Origin: JAOUEA01 sp963825635
GTDB lineage: Bacteria > Actinomycetota > UBA4738 > HRBIN12
Reading direction: 5' to 3'
DNA length: 64,000 bases
NCBI GenBank assembly: GCA_963825635.1
Contig: CAWGTU010000001.1
Location: 1-64,000 of the forward strand
Below the pieces are notes generated by a model. It saw nothing but the letters and a program-made list of their open reading frames with translations. It had not been told where the DNA came from and searched no databases. Shown here one piece after another: positions 41,941-50,303 of this stretch. A program made the translations under genes and the position numbers. The stretch's first letter is position 1. The number at the start of each line of letters is the position of its first letter.

Positions 41941-44260
41941 CGGGGTCCGGAGTCTCGGGCGACTGCAGGTGCAGCGGCACGCTCGTCACGACCACATGCG
42001 GCTCGAAGAGCAGCAGCCGCTTGAAGTACAGGGCCGTCTGCCCGTGCAACAGCGACTGCCACCACCGGCGCGGCACGACCTCGGGAAGCACGACCGTCAC
42101 GATCGTGTCGCCGCGCGACGTGTGCGTGCGGATCTCGTCGAGCAGCGGTACGGCGAGCTCCCGGAAGGGCGCCTCGACCATCACGAGGGGCACATCGAAG
42201 CCGCGTTCGATCCAGGCGGTCGCGACCGGCTCGATGTCGGCGTTGTCGGTCACGAGGAAGAGCGCCTCGACGCGCACGGCGTGCAACGAACGGGCGTACG
42301 CGACGGCCCGCGCCGTGGCGTAGCTGGCGTTCGACACCGGCACGATCACGACGCTGCGCTCCGGCTCGTGCGGGCGACCGGTGATCACCGGTTCCTGCGG
42401 CAGCAACGGCACGTCGGTCACGACCACGCCGCGCTCGAACAGCATCGAGGTCTTCAGCAGGAACAGGCTCCGGTTGTGCAGCACCTGCCGCATGATGGAA
42501 CGGTCGGCGGCGTTCTCGGGCACGACGACGGTGACGAAGCCTCCGTTCGACCGAACGCGTCGACGCAGCGCTGCCCGGAGCGACCGCACGAGATGCTCGT
42601 CGGCGCCCGGCAGGGGCTGCAGCTCGCCGAGCCGGGGGGCTGCGAGCGCCCAATCCGCGGCCGCGAGGTCGAACGATGTCGCCGGCCCGATGTGCAGGGC
42701 GGTGACGCGCTCGGGCCTGATCGCGCGCAGGTACGCGATGCCGTCGAGCGTGGCCGGGCCGAGGTCGGGAACGAGGAACAGCACCTCGTTCTCGGTGACG
42801 GCGTCGGCGGGCATCGCGATGTCCAGGGCACGCGCCACGGAACGGTAGTGCCGGGCAACCAACAGGAACTGCCCGATCACGATCGGCAGCGCCGCGATCA
42901 CCATCCAAGCCCCGAGGGTGAAGCGGGTCGCGACCACGATCAGGAAGACCATGCCGGTCGTGCTCGCCCCGATCACGTTGATCGCGGCCTTCCATCGCCA
43001 GCCCTGCGTGCGCAGCGACCACCAGCGGCGCACCATGCCGGCCTGCGACAGGGTCAACGCCACGAAGACGCCCACGACGTAGAGCTGGATCAGCCGGGTG
43101 AGATCGGCGTCGAAGAGCCACACGAGCACCGCGGCGAGCGCCGAGAGCACCGCGATGCCGTTCGAGAACACGAGCCGGTCGCCACGGTTGCGGAACTGTG
43201 ACGGCATGAAGCCGTCGCGCGCGAGGATCGAGGCGAGCCGGGGGAAGTCCTGATACGCGGTGTTCGCTGCGAGGATCAAGATCAGCGCCGTGAAGACCTG
43301 CAGAACGATGAACATCGGCCCGTTGCCGAAGACGGTCTCGCCGATCTGCGAGAGCACCGACCTCGACGCCGCGATGTGCTCGTTCGTGCGCACGCCGAGC
43401 GCCGAGGCCATGATCGAGATGCCGAGGAACATCGGGATGCTCATCGCGCCCATCAGCAGCAGGGTGGCCGCGGCGTTCTTGGATTGAGGCCGGCGGAAGG
43501 CCTGAACCCCGTCGGCGATCGCCTCGACGCCGGTGAGCGCGGTGGCACCCGATGAGAATGCGCGCAGGACCAGGAGCACGGTGAGCCCGGAGACGGCCTC
43601 CAGCTCCAGATCCGCGGTGTCGGCCTGCGGACAGCCGCCCACGCAGCGCCAGGCACCCCACGCGAGGGTGAGCCCGACGACCACGACGAAGCCGTACGTC
43701 GGGATCGCGAAGAGGCGACCGGCCTCCTTCGCGCCCCGAAGGTTCGCCACCGTGATCAGCACGATGAACGCGAGCGCCATCGGCAGCTTGTATTGCGCGA
43801 GCCCCGCGGCCACCGACGTGACCGCGATCGCGCCGGCGGTCACGCTGACCGCCACGGTCAGCACGTAGGAGATCTGGATCGCGCCGGCGGCCGTGAGTCC
43901 CGGGATCAGCCCCAGGTTCTGCCGGGCGACGATGTAGGAACCACCTCCTTGCGGGTAGGCGCGCACGGTCTGCCGGTACGAGGCGATCACCACGACCAGC
44001 AGCAGGGCCACGCCGACCGACAGCGGCGTCAGCAGCGGCATGCCCGAGGCGCCCACGAGCACGAGCACGAGCAGCATCTCCTCGGTGGCGTACGCGACCG
44101 ATGAGAGCTGGTCCGAGGCGAAGACCGGCAGTGCGAGCAGCTTCGGGAGCAGCTGGTGCTCGGCCTTGTGCGAGGCGAGGGCCCGCCCGAGCAGCACGAG
44201 CTTGACCCAACCACTCAGGTCTCGCCCGAGCGTCGCCTCGCGGGTAGGCGTCCCCTCCAC
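41930..44260 (-). CDS. KimA/YdaO-like APC permease (copy 1), probable K+ importer
   Basis: 776 residues: about 12 membrane helices (60-490) and a cytosolic C-terminal region of about 280 residues with two USP-like parts. APC superfamily: SSVAYATEEMLLVL in helix 1, SYRQTVRAYPQGGGSYIVAR after helix 2, SSGATALTGVEAIADGV with TGVE in helix 6, and LARDGFMPSQFRNRGDRLVF. These match KimA (YdaO) of Bacillus, a high-affinity K+/H+ symporter controlled by c-di-AMP. Older annotations call such proteins amino acid permeases. Its position next to ceoB/ceoC supports a K+ role. Confidence 0.8.
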   Translation of the reverse strand: MEGTPTREATLGRDLSGWVKLVLLGRALASHKAEHQLLPKLLALPVFASDQLSSVAYATEEMLLVLVLVGASGMPLLTPLSVGVALLLVVVIASYRQTVRAYPQGGGSYIVARQNLGLIPGLTAAGAIQISYVLTVAVSVTAGAIAVTSVAAGLAQYKLPMALAFIVLITVANLRGAKEAGRLFAIPTYGFVVVVGLTLAWGAWRCVGGCPQADTADLELEAVSGLTVLLVLRAFSSGATALTGVEAIADGVQAFRRPQSKNAAATLLLMGAMSIPMFLGISIMASALGVRTNEHIAASRSVLSQIGETVFGNGPMFIVLQVFTALILILAANTAYQDFPRLASILARDGFMPSQFRNRGDRLVFSNGIAVLSALAAVLVWLFDADLTRLIQLYVVGVFVALTLSQAGMVRRWWSLRTQGWRWKAAINVIGASTTGMVFLIVVATRFTLGAWMVIAALPIVIGQFLLVARHYRSVARALDIAMPADAVTENEVLFLVPDLGPATLDGIAYLRAIRPERVTALHIGPATSFDLAAADWALAAPRLGELQPLPGADEHLVRSLRAALRRRVRSNGGFVTVVVPENAADRSIMRQVLHNRSLFLLKTSMLFERGVVVTDVPLLPQEPVITGRPHEPERSVVIVPVSNASYATARAVAYARSLHAVRVEALFLVTDNADIEPVATAWIERGFDVPLVMVEAPFRELAVPLLDEIRTHTSRGDTIVTVVLPEVVPRRWWQSLLHGQTALYFKRLLLFEPHVVVTSVPLHLQSPETPDPATR

Positions 44261-44283
44261 GCGGGCATCTTAGAACCAGGGAG

Positions 44284-44289
44284 TAGGCT
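44284..44289 (+). promoter_or_regulatory. -10 box of the DUF4118-GAF gene
   Basis: TAGGCT lies 7 nt before ATG 44297, consistent with a leaderless transcript; the divergent permease starts only 24 nt away. Confidence 0.4.
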
Positions 44290-44296
44290 CGTCGCC

Positions 44297-45133
44297 ATGA
44301 AGACGGCCGGCCAGCGCAGGCACCTTCCGTCAAGGCCCGACCGTCTCGAGACAGACGCGGCCCCGGCGTCCCGCCCGCGCCGGCGCCTCGATCTGCCCCC
44401 TCGGGTCGTCGCGGCGTACGTCCTCGCGGTCGTGGCCACCGGAGCGATCGTGCTCCTGGCCGAGCCGATCCGCGCGCGGGTCGACCCGGTCGCGACGGGG
44501 TTCGGCTTCCTGCTGCTCGTACTCGCCTGCGTGGGCCTCGGGGGGCTCGGCCCGGGTATCGTCGCGTCGTTCCTGGCGTTCGTCGCCTTCAACTTCTTCT
44601 TCTTGCCGCCCTACGAGACGTTCGCGATCGCGAAGGCGCACGACGTGATCGTGCTCTTCGTCTTCCTCGGGCTCAGCGTGCTGATCTCGCTCCTCGTGGG
44701 GCGCGCGGAGGCTCGGGCCCGGGCGGCGGAGGCGAGGGCAGAGGAGCTGCGGCGTCAGCAGGACCTCAGTCGCCTCTTGATCGAGCCCCAGCCCGGCGGA
44801 CGCCCGTACGAGGGGGTGCTCCGCGTCGTCGTGGCGACGTTCGGCTTCCTCGACGGCGCCCTCTACGTGCAGGAAGGGCCCGATCGGGGGCTGGTGGAGC
44901 AGGCGACGGCGGGCGGCGATCCCGGCAGCGTGCCGCCGACCGGGGGAGAGGGCGTCGAGCGGCTCCCCCTGAACGTGGGGAGGCGGAACCTCGGGTTGTT
45001 GGTGATGCGAGGCGTCCGAGAGCCACTCAGCCCGTCGGAGCGGCGCATCCTGGAGGCGTTCGGCAACCAGCTCGCCTTGTTATTGGAACGCGATCGGGCG
45101 CTGCGGGCAGCGGGTGCCGCCGAGAGCGCCTGA
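44297..45133 (+). CDS. KdpD-like DUF4118-GAF protein lacking a kinase domain
   Basis: 278 residues. After a basic N-terminus come four membrane helices in the DUF4118 (KdpD sensor) arrangement: LACVGLGGLGPGIVASFLAFVAFNFF and FFLPPYETFAIAKAHD are diagnostic. A coiled coil (about 155-180) leads to a GAF-like domain (about 185-275) ending GNQLALLLERDRALR. It stops just where HisKA would begin. It may act as a free-standing sensor or partner of KdpD or of the adjacent permease. It converges on ceoC with no gap. Confidence 0.75.
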   Translation: MKTAGQRRHLPSRPDRLETDAAPASRPRRRLDLPPRVVAAYVLAVVATGAIVLLAEPIRARVDPVATGFGFLLLVLACVGLGGLGPGIVASFLAFVAFNFFFLPPYETFAIAKAHDVIVLFVFLGLSVLISLLVGRAEARARAAEARAEELRRQQDLSRLLIEPQPGGRPYEGVLRVVVATFGFLDGALYVQEGPDRGLVEQATAGGDPGSVPPTGGEGVERLPLNVGRRNLGLLVMRGVREPLSPSERRILEAFGNQLALLLERDRALRAAGAAESA

Positions 45134-45853
45134 CTACTTGAGGCGGCCTGCGCCGTCGACGGAGTCGGTGGGTACCCCACCGGGCATGTCGGCGCCCACG
45201 ACCGCGTCCCGTAGGTCCCGCTCGACGGCACCGCTCGCGAGCGCGAGCACCTCGTCGCCGGCGGCGAGCACGGTCTCGGGCTGGGGGATCACGACGTGGC
45301 CCTCGCGCAGGATCGCCACGATCACGGAGTCGGTCGGCAGGCGCAGCTCGTAGACCGCACGGCCGACCGACGCCGACCCCTCGGGGAGCGTCATCTCGAC
45401 GATCGAGACCTGGCCACCGCCCAGGCGGATCAACCGCACGAGGTCGCCGACCGTGACCGCTTCCTCGACCATGGCGGTGAGGATGTGCGGAGGCGAGACC
45501 GCGGCGTCGACGCCCCACTGGTCGGTGAACAGCCACTCGTTCCTGGGGTGGTTCACCCGGGCCAGCGTGCGCGGCACCGCGAACTCCTGCTTCGCGAGCA
45601 ACGAGGTCACCAGGTTGTCCTCGTCGTCACCGGTCGCCGCCACGAGCACGTCGGCAGCCGAGAGCTCGGCCTCCTCGAGCACCGTGGGTTCGCACGCGTC
45701 GCCGTGCATCACGTTGACCTTCGGCGCCCACGCCTGGAGCTTCTCGACGAGCCCACGGTTCTGCTCGATCAAGGTGACCTCGTGGCCGCGCTCGACCAGG
45801 TCGACCGAGAGGTGCCGGCCGACCGCCCCACCGCCGGTGACGATCACCTTCAT
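45134..45853 (-). CDS. TrkA-type K+ gating protein (CeoC-like)
   Basis: 239 residues from ATG 45853, which overlaps the previous stop (TGATG). RCK/TrkA_N Rossmann domain: MKVIVTGGGAVGRHLSVDLVERGHEVTLIE, with the GxGxxG variant GGGAVG and acidic E for NAD(H); TrkA_C domain in the last 90 residues (IVEMTLPEGSASVGRAVYELRLP). Such proteins gate K+ transporters by binding nucleotides. Mycobacterial CeoC is encoded in the same position beside CeoB and an APC permease. Confidence 0.88.
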   Translation of the reverse strand: MKVIVTGGGAVGRHLSVDLVERGHEVTLIEQNRGLVEKLQAWAPKVNVMHGDACEPTVLEEAELSAADVLVAATGDDEDNLVTSLLAKQEFAVPRTLARVNHPRNEWLFTDQWGVDAAVSPPHILTAMVEEAVTVGDLVRLIRLGGGQVSIVEMTLPEGSASVGRAVYELRLPTDSVIVAILREGHVVIPQPETVLAAGDEVLALASGAVERDLRDAVVGADMPGGVPTDSVDGAGRLK

Positions 45854-46515
45854 CAGTGGTGCTCCCCGACCGGCTCGAAGACCTCGTCGAGCGTGTCCAT
45901 GCCGTCCTTCGTGAGCATCACCACGAGGTAGTCCCCCGCCTGCAAGGTGCTCTCCTGGGTGGGCAAGAAGCCCCCTCCTCCACGCGATACCCCGGCGATC
46001 AAGATCTTGCCCGGCACGTCGAAGGAGGATGCCGGCTTGCCGACCATGTGGGGTCCCACCGGCATGCGCATGCGGAGCAGCTCGCCACCGCCCAGCGTCT
46101 CTCGGATCTCCTGACGGTCGTGGAAGAGCATCAGCTGGATCTGCTTCACGCCCCACCTCGTGGTGGCGACGGTCGGGATGTTGAGGCGTTCGTAGATGTC
46201 GGCACGCCGGGGGTCGTAGATGCGCGCCACGACCTTGGGCACGTGGAAGTTCTCGAGCGCGACGCGAGCCGAGACGATGTTCGAGTTGTCCCCGCTGGAG
46301 ACCGCGACGAACGCGTCGGCATCCTCGATGCCCGCCTCCGCCAGCACGTCACGGTCGAACCCCAGGCCGACGACGGTCGTCGCGCCGTCGCCCGGTGGAT
46401 AGCGGAAGAAGGCCTCCGGATTCTTGTCGATCACGGTGACGTCGTGGCCGTCGTCGACGAGTTCGTTCGACAGCTCGGAGCCGACGCGGCCGCATCCCAT
46501 GATGATCACTCGCAT
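45853..46515 (-). CDS. TrkA-type K+ gating protein (CeoB-like)
   Basis: 220 residues. MRVIIMGCGRVGSELSNELVDDGHDVTVID is the NAD-binding TrkA_N domain with GCGRVG; the RCK ligand region VGLGFDRDVLAEAGIEDADAFVAVS follows, then TrkA_C (LQAGDYLVVMLTKDG). It is the first gene of a two-gene operon with ceoC and lies divergent from the Crp gene. I infer that the pair controls one or more of the three KimA-like permeases. Confidence 0.9.
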   Translation of the reverse strand: MRVIIMGCGRVGSELSNELVDDGHDVTVIDKNPEAFFRYPPGDGATTVVGLGFDRDVLAEAGIEDADAFVAVSSGDNSNIVSARVALENFHVPKVVARIYDPRRADIYERLNIPTVATTRWGVKQIQLMLFHDRQEIRETLGGGELLRMRMPVGPHMVGKPASSFDVPGKILIAGVSRGGGGFLPTQESTLQAGDYLVVMLTKDGMDTLDEVFEPVGEHH

Positions 46516-46619
46516 CGCGGGGCATCCTAGACCACGCCGGGCACGACGGCAGCATGCCGGTGTCCAGGGCTCGACGCGTGGCCCGTCTCGAGCGACGATG
46601 GGGCACGCGAGGAGGTGAC

Positions 46620-47312
46620 ATGAGCGCCCGAGACACGGACCGCGCGATGCGGGCGATGCGTCGGCACGAGCTCTTCGCCGGCATCCCGGACGACACGCTC
46701 GCTCGGGTCGTGGCGACGGGGCGGATCCGCACGTATCGGGCCGGCACGTACGTCACGATGCAGGGCGACCCGTCGTCGGAGGTCTTCATGCTCCTCGAGG
46801 GACGGCTGGAGATCGCCACGTCGTCGTCGTCATCGGGCTCGCAGCTGCAGGGCCGGCTAGAACCGGTTCGGCTCTTCGGCGAGCTCGGGGTCTTCGCCGA
46901 GACCGAGCGAACCGCCTCGGTCCTGTGCCGCGAGGACGCACGCATCTGGGTCCTCGAGCGGGAGGCGTTCGTCTCGCTGACGGGCGAGGTGCCGACGCTC
47001 GCGATCGGTCTGTTGCGGACGCTCGCGAGGCAGGTGATCGCGAAGGAGACGAGCGCGGACGATCTCGTGTGGCTCGATCTCAAGGGCCGGCTCGCGAAGC
47101 GGCTGCTGCTGCTCGCGAGGGACGATGGGCCCGACGGGGTGCCGGCGGTGCCGCCGATCTCGCAGGCCGATCTCGCGAGCCTCTGCGGAGTGACACGCGA
47201 GAGCGTGTCGAAGACGCTGTCCGGGTTCGGTCGCCGCGGCATCGTCCGGCGCGACGGTCGCCGGTACCTCTTGTTGGACCCCGATGCCCTCGAGCGTCTC
47301 GCGGCGGGGTAA
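46620..47312 (+). CDS. Crp/Fnr-family transcription regulator
   Basis: 230 residues from ATG 46620 with a GAGGAGGTGA ribosome binding site. Cyclic nucleotide-binding fold: FAGIPDDTLARVVATGRIRTYRAG, then VRLFGELGVFAETERTASV (the phosphate-binding cassette position; it has GELGVF but not the full RTA(S/T) Arg-Ser of E. coli CRP in the same spacing, though ERTASV is close). The helix-turn-helix SQADLASLCGVTRESVSKTL keeps the RE pair that reads TGTGA. An ideal TGTGA-N6-TCACA site lies 541 bp downstream of its stop. No Cys cluster, so not Fnr-like. Confidence 0.9.
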   Translation: MSARDTDRAMRAMRRHELFAGIPDDTLARVVATGRIRTYRAGTYVTMQGDPSSEVFMLLEGRLEIATSSSSSGSQLQGRLEPVRLFGELGVFAETERTASVLCREDARIWVLEREAFVSLTGEVPTLAIGLLRTLARQVIAKETSADDLVWLDLKGRLAKRLLLLARDDGPDGVPAVPPISQADLASLCGVTRESVSKTLSGFGRRGIVRRDGRRYLLLDPDALERLAAG

Positions 47313-47337
47313 CCCGCCGCATCCGCGGCCACGGCAG

Positions 47338-47370
47338 CGACGGATCCGGCCGTGTCGGCCGGATCCGTCG
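47338..47370. terminator. 14-bp hairpin between convergent genes
   Basis: CGACGGATCCGGCC (47338-47351) pairs perfectly with 47357-47370 around a 5-nt loop, between the Crp gene and the convergent membrane-protein gene. It could end both transcripts. Confidence 0.75.
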
Positions 47371-47388
47371 TGCGTGACCCGCGGGAGG

Positions 47389-47754
47389 TCAGCAGAGACC
47401 CTTCAGGAAGAGCCGCTCAGGGCATGTCACCCCCGGAACGATCTCCGCTGCTGTGCTCGACGTCGCGTTCGCCGTCGACTTCATCGCGACCGCGGCATCC
47501 TCGGCGGCGGCGACCTGGTCCGGCATGTCCACGAGGCCGCGGCCGTGCAGGACGAGGTCCTTCGCCGGCACCTCGGTCTGGATCTCGACGATCGGTGCCT
47601 TCACCACGGGGCCTGTGGTCTCCCCGACGTTGCGCGCGAGCCCGATCGACAGCACGGTGAGGATCAACACCATCACGGCGGCGACTCCCACCCACGACCA
47701 GGGTGTTCCCGTGTGGACGGATCCGCTCGGGTTCTGGATCCCGGTGGCGCTCAT
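47389..47754 (-). CDS. Single-pass membrane protein, unknown
   Basis: 121 residues from ATG 47754 (GGAGGGAG before it). One membrane helix (about 20-43, WVGVAAVMVLILTVLSIGLA), the rest predicted outside: a region with VEIQTEVPAKDLVLHGRGL and two C-terminal cysteines (TCPERLFLKGLC). Not recognised. It lies 99 nt from the Crp-type site, so it may be a direct target. Confidence 0.6.
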   Translation of the reverse strand: MSATGIQNPSGSVHTGTPWSWVGVAAVMVLILTVLSIGLARNVGETTGPVVKAPIVEIQTEVPAKDLVLHGRGLVDMPDQVAAAEDAAVAMKSTANATSSTAAEIVPGVTCPERLFLKGLC

Positions 47755-47852
47755 GGCCTCTCCCTCCGGTCGGTGGCTGCTCACCTCGCAGCCCTCGGTG
47801 TGACCGTAGGCGCACGCCGTCGGCGGGTCGGCGGCGTGGTTCACAGGGAGGC

Positions 47853-47868
47853 TGTGAAGTCGTTCACA
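47853..47868. promoter_or_regulatory. Perfect CRP-type site TGTGA-N6-TCACA
   Basis: TGTGA (47853-47857) AGTCGT TCACA (47864-47868). It matches the consensus bound by E. coli and mycobacterial CRP. A further TTCACA half-site occurs at 47840-47845. It lies between the divergent membrane-protein gene and kdpD, in a 311-nt region without genes. Confidence 0.7.
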
Positions 47869-47999
47869 CCCGGGGAGGGGTCCGGAAAGGACGGGGCCCG
47901 GAGGTCGGGCGGGCTGGAGGGCGCCGTCCGGCCTCCGGGCTTGGTTCGGAGGACGTTCTACTCCTGCTCAGAGCATCGTCCTCGGTCTGTGAGGGTGGC

Positions 48000-48037
48000 G
48001 TGAAGGAACGGCGCCGTGGCGTGAAGATCACGTGAAG
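48000..48037 (+). promoter_or_regulatory. Phased GTGAAG repeats before kdpD
   Basis: GTGAAG at 48000-48005, 48021-48026 and 48032-48037. The first two lie in the longer repeat GTGGCGTGAAG (47995, 48016). Spacings of 21 and 11 bp place all copies on one face of the helix, as for OmpR/KdpE-type regulators. Confidence 0.6.
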
Positions 48038-48065
48038 ACGGATCCGTGCCGATACGCATGGCACG

Positions 48066-49580
48066 ATGGCGAACACGATGGATCTGGGAGTGAACGAGCC
48101 GGAACGGCGCCGATTCCCCGGCCTGCGCGTCCGCGGGGTGGCGATAGCGGTGGTCGCCCCCGCGGCCGCGGGCGTGGCCTCGATCCCGCTCGCCCGCAAC
48201 GGGCCGGCGGCCGCGATCGCGCTCTTCCTGCTGGCGATCGTGATCGCGACCGTCGCGGGTGGCCTCTGGGCGGGCCTCCTGGCTGCGGTCCTGTCGTCGC
48301 TGGGGCTCGTGTTCCTGTCCGAGGCACAGGGGCTTGCCCTGCAGCTCGAGGGCACCGAGGAGGCCGTCACCACGGTGGTGTTCCTGACCGTGGCGCTCGT
48401 CGTCGGCATCCTGGTCGGGGGCGCCGCCGAGGAGCGGGCCCGAGCGAGCCGTCGCGAGCGCGAGGCGCGCCTGCTCGGCCACCTCTCGTCGAGGTTCGTC
48501 TCGGGCGAGGTGCCCGATCGGGTGCTCGACGACTTCGTGCGTGTGCTGCTGGAGCCGTTCGGGCTGGTCTCGGCCGAGGTGCACGTCGAGCTCGACGGTA
48601 CGCAGCTCCGCGCGCGCGCGGTGCGCTCCGAGCTCACGCCCGGCGGGCCGGACAGCGTGGTGCCGCTCGTCGTCGGGCCGGTCTCGTTCGGCACGCTGCG
48701 GGTGGAGCGCCCCGCTGGCCGACGGCCACTCGGACCGCACGAGCAGCTCCTCCTGGAGGCCGCGTCGAAACAGGCAGCCGCCGCGCTCGACCGCGCGCGG
48801 CTCGACGCCCGCGCCCGGCTCGCGCAGCTCGACGCCGAGACGAACCAGCTGCGCGCGGCGATGTTCAGTTCGGTGACCCACGACTTCCGCACGCCGCTCG
48901 CGTCGATCAAGGCGGGGGTCACCAGCTTGCTCGATCCCAGCGCGGAGCACGATCCGACGCAGGAACGCGAGCTGCTCACGACGATCCTCGAGGAGACCGA
49001 CCGGCTGAACCGGTTGGTCGGCAACATCCTCGACCTCGCGCGCATCCGGGCGGGCGCCCTGATCCCCGCTCGCAACGAGGCCGGTCTCGACGAGATCGCG
49101 GAGGTCGTCGTCGCGCGGCTCGTGCCCCGCCTCGACGACGTGCGGATCGTGCTCGACATCGACGACGACGTGCCCTCGGTCGCCGTCGATGAGATGCAGC
49201 TCGACCAGGTGATGACGAACCTGCTCGAGAACGCCGCTCGCCACTCGCCGCCCGGAGGTGAGGTGAGGCTGTCGGTCGCACCGTCCGACGATCACGTGAT
49301 CGTGCGGGTGACCGATCATGGGCCCGGCGTCCCCGTCGGCGACCGCGAGCGAATCTTCGAGGCCTTCTATCGAGGCGCCTCCATCCCCGATTCCCCCGGC
49401 ACCGGCCTTGGGCTCGCGATCGCGAACGCGATCGTCACGGCGCACGGCGGTCGCATCTGGGTCGAAGAGGCGGTCGGTGACGGCGCGACCTTCGCGTTCG
49501 AGATCCCCGTGTACGCCCCTGCCGCCGCGGCCGACCTCGCCCACGCCGGTGTCCCGGCGGATCAGGAGGCGCGCACATGA
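48066..49580 (+). CDS. kdpD: KdpD-like sensor kinase without the Usp/KdpD N-domain
   Basis: 504 residues. Four membrane helices of DUF4118 type (about 24-120), a GAF-like domain (about 140-255), HisKA with H272 (SSVTHDFRTPLASIKAGV) and the ATPase domain (MTNLLENAARH, DHGPGVP, GTGLGLAIANAI). The membrane and GAF domains and the kinase core are those of KdpD, but the large N-terminal P-loop/Usp part (about 370 residues in E. coli) is missing. It should sense K+ or ionic state and act on KdpE. Overlaps kdpE by 4 nt. Confidence 0.88.
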   Translation: MANTMDLGVNEPERRRFPGLRVRGVAIAVVAPAAAGVASIPLARNGPAAAIALFLLAIVIATVAGGLWAGLLAAVLSSLGLVFLSEAQGLALQLEGTEEAVTTVVFLTVALVVGILVGGAAEERARASRREREARLLGHLSSRFVSGEVPDRVLDDFVRVLLEPFGLVSAEVHVELDGTQLRARAVRSELTPGGPDSVVPLVVGPVSFGTLRVERPAGRRPLGPHEQLLLEAASKQAAAALDRARLDARARLAQLDAETNQLRAAMFSSVTHDFRTPLASIKAGVTSLLDPSAEHDPTQERELLTTILEETDRLNRLVGNILDLARIRAGALIPARNEAGLDEIAEVVVARLVPRLDDVRIVLDIDDDVPSVAVDEMQLDQVMTNLLENAARHSPPGGEVRLSVAPSDDHVIVRVTDHGPGVPVGDRERIFEAFYRGASIPDSPGTGLGLAIANAIVTAHGGRIWVEEAVGDGATFAFEIPVYAPAAAADLAHAGVPADQEART

Positions 49581-50266
49581 CCCTGGTCCTCGTGGTCGAC
49601 GACGAGCCGCAGATCAGACGAGCGCTCCGCACGAGCCTCGAGGCCCATGGGTACGACGTCGCGACCGTCGGCACCGGGGAGGAGGGGGTCGTCGGTGCCG
49701 CCGAGCAGGCGCCCGATCTCGTGCTGCTGGACCTCGGGCTCCCCGACATCGACGGGACCGAGGTGATCCGCCGGGTCCGCGGGTTCAGCGACGTGCCGGT
49801 GATCGTGCTCTCGGTGCGGGAGTCCCAGACCGATAAGGTCGCCGCGCTCGACGCGGGGGCCGACGACTACGTCACGAAGCCGTTCGGCATGGAGGAGCTC
49901 CTTGCCAGAGCTCGAGCGGCCATGCGCCGCAAACAGTCTGACGAGCCCTCCGCACCGGTGCTGCGGTTCGGCAGGCTCGAGGTCGATCTTCCCCGACGCC
50001 TCGTGACCCTCGACGCCGAGCAGGTGCGACTCACGCCCACGGAGTACGGCCTGCTCGAGGCGCTCGTGACGAACCCGGGCAAGCTCCTCACCCATCAGTG
50101 GCTCCTCCGCAGGGTGTGGGGGCAGGGCTACGGGACCGAGACGACCTACCTGCGCACCTACGTGCGTGCCCTGCGGAAGAAGCTCGGCGACGATGCGCAG
50201 GCCCCGGCCCTGATCGTCACGGAGCCAGGGGTCGGCTATCGCTGGGTGGCCGAGGTCGCCGGCTAG
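49577..50266 (+). CDS. kdpE: KdpE-like response regulator
   Basis: 229 residues. Receiver LVLVVDDEPQIRRALRTSL with D52 (VLLDLGLPD) and K in VTKPFGMEELLAR; winged helix RLTPTEYGLLEALVTNPGKL, TYLRTYVRALRKKLGDD, EPGVGYRW, which is the KdpE pattern including the C-terminal EPGVGYR. There is no kdpFABC in the window; the nearest downstream genes are two KimA-like permeases. Confidence 0.93.
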   Translation: MTLVLVVDDEPQIRRALRTSLEAHGYDVATVGTGEEGVVGAAEQAPDLVLLDLGLPDIDGTEVIRRVRGFSDVPVIVLSVRESQTDKVAALDAGADDYVTKPFGMEELLARARAAMRRKQSDEPSAPVLRFGRLEVDLPRRLVTLDAEQVRLTPTEYGLLEALVTNPGKLLTHQWLLRRVWGQGYGTETTYLRTYVRALRKKLGDDAQAPALIVTEPGVGYRWVAEVAG

Positions 50267-50303
50267 CCCGATCTGCTCGTCGCTCCCCTCGCGACGTGCG
50301 AGG

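Noticed and set aside
44261..44296. c-di-AMP (ydaO) riboswitch before the KimA-like genes
   Set aside because: The leaders before all three permease genes are 9-37 nt, too short for that aptamer.
48066..50266. kdpFABC structural genes next to kdpDE
   Set aside because: I looked for the KdpB P-type ATPase motif (DKTGT) and KdpA around kdpDE and found neither; only APC-type permeases follow.
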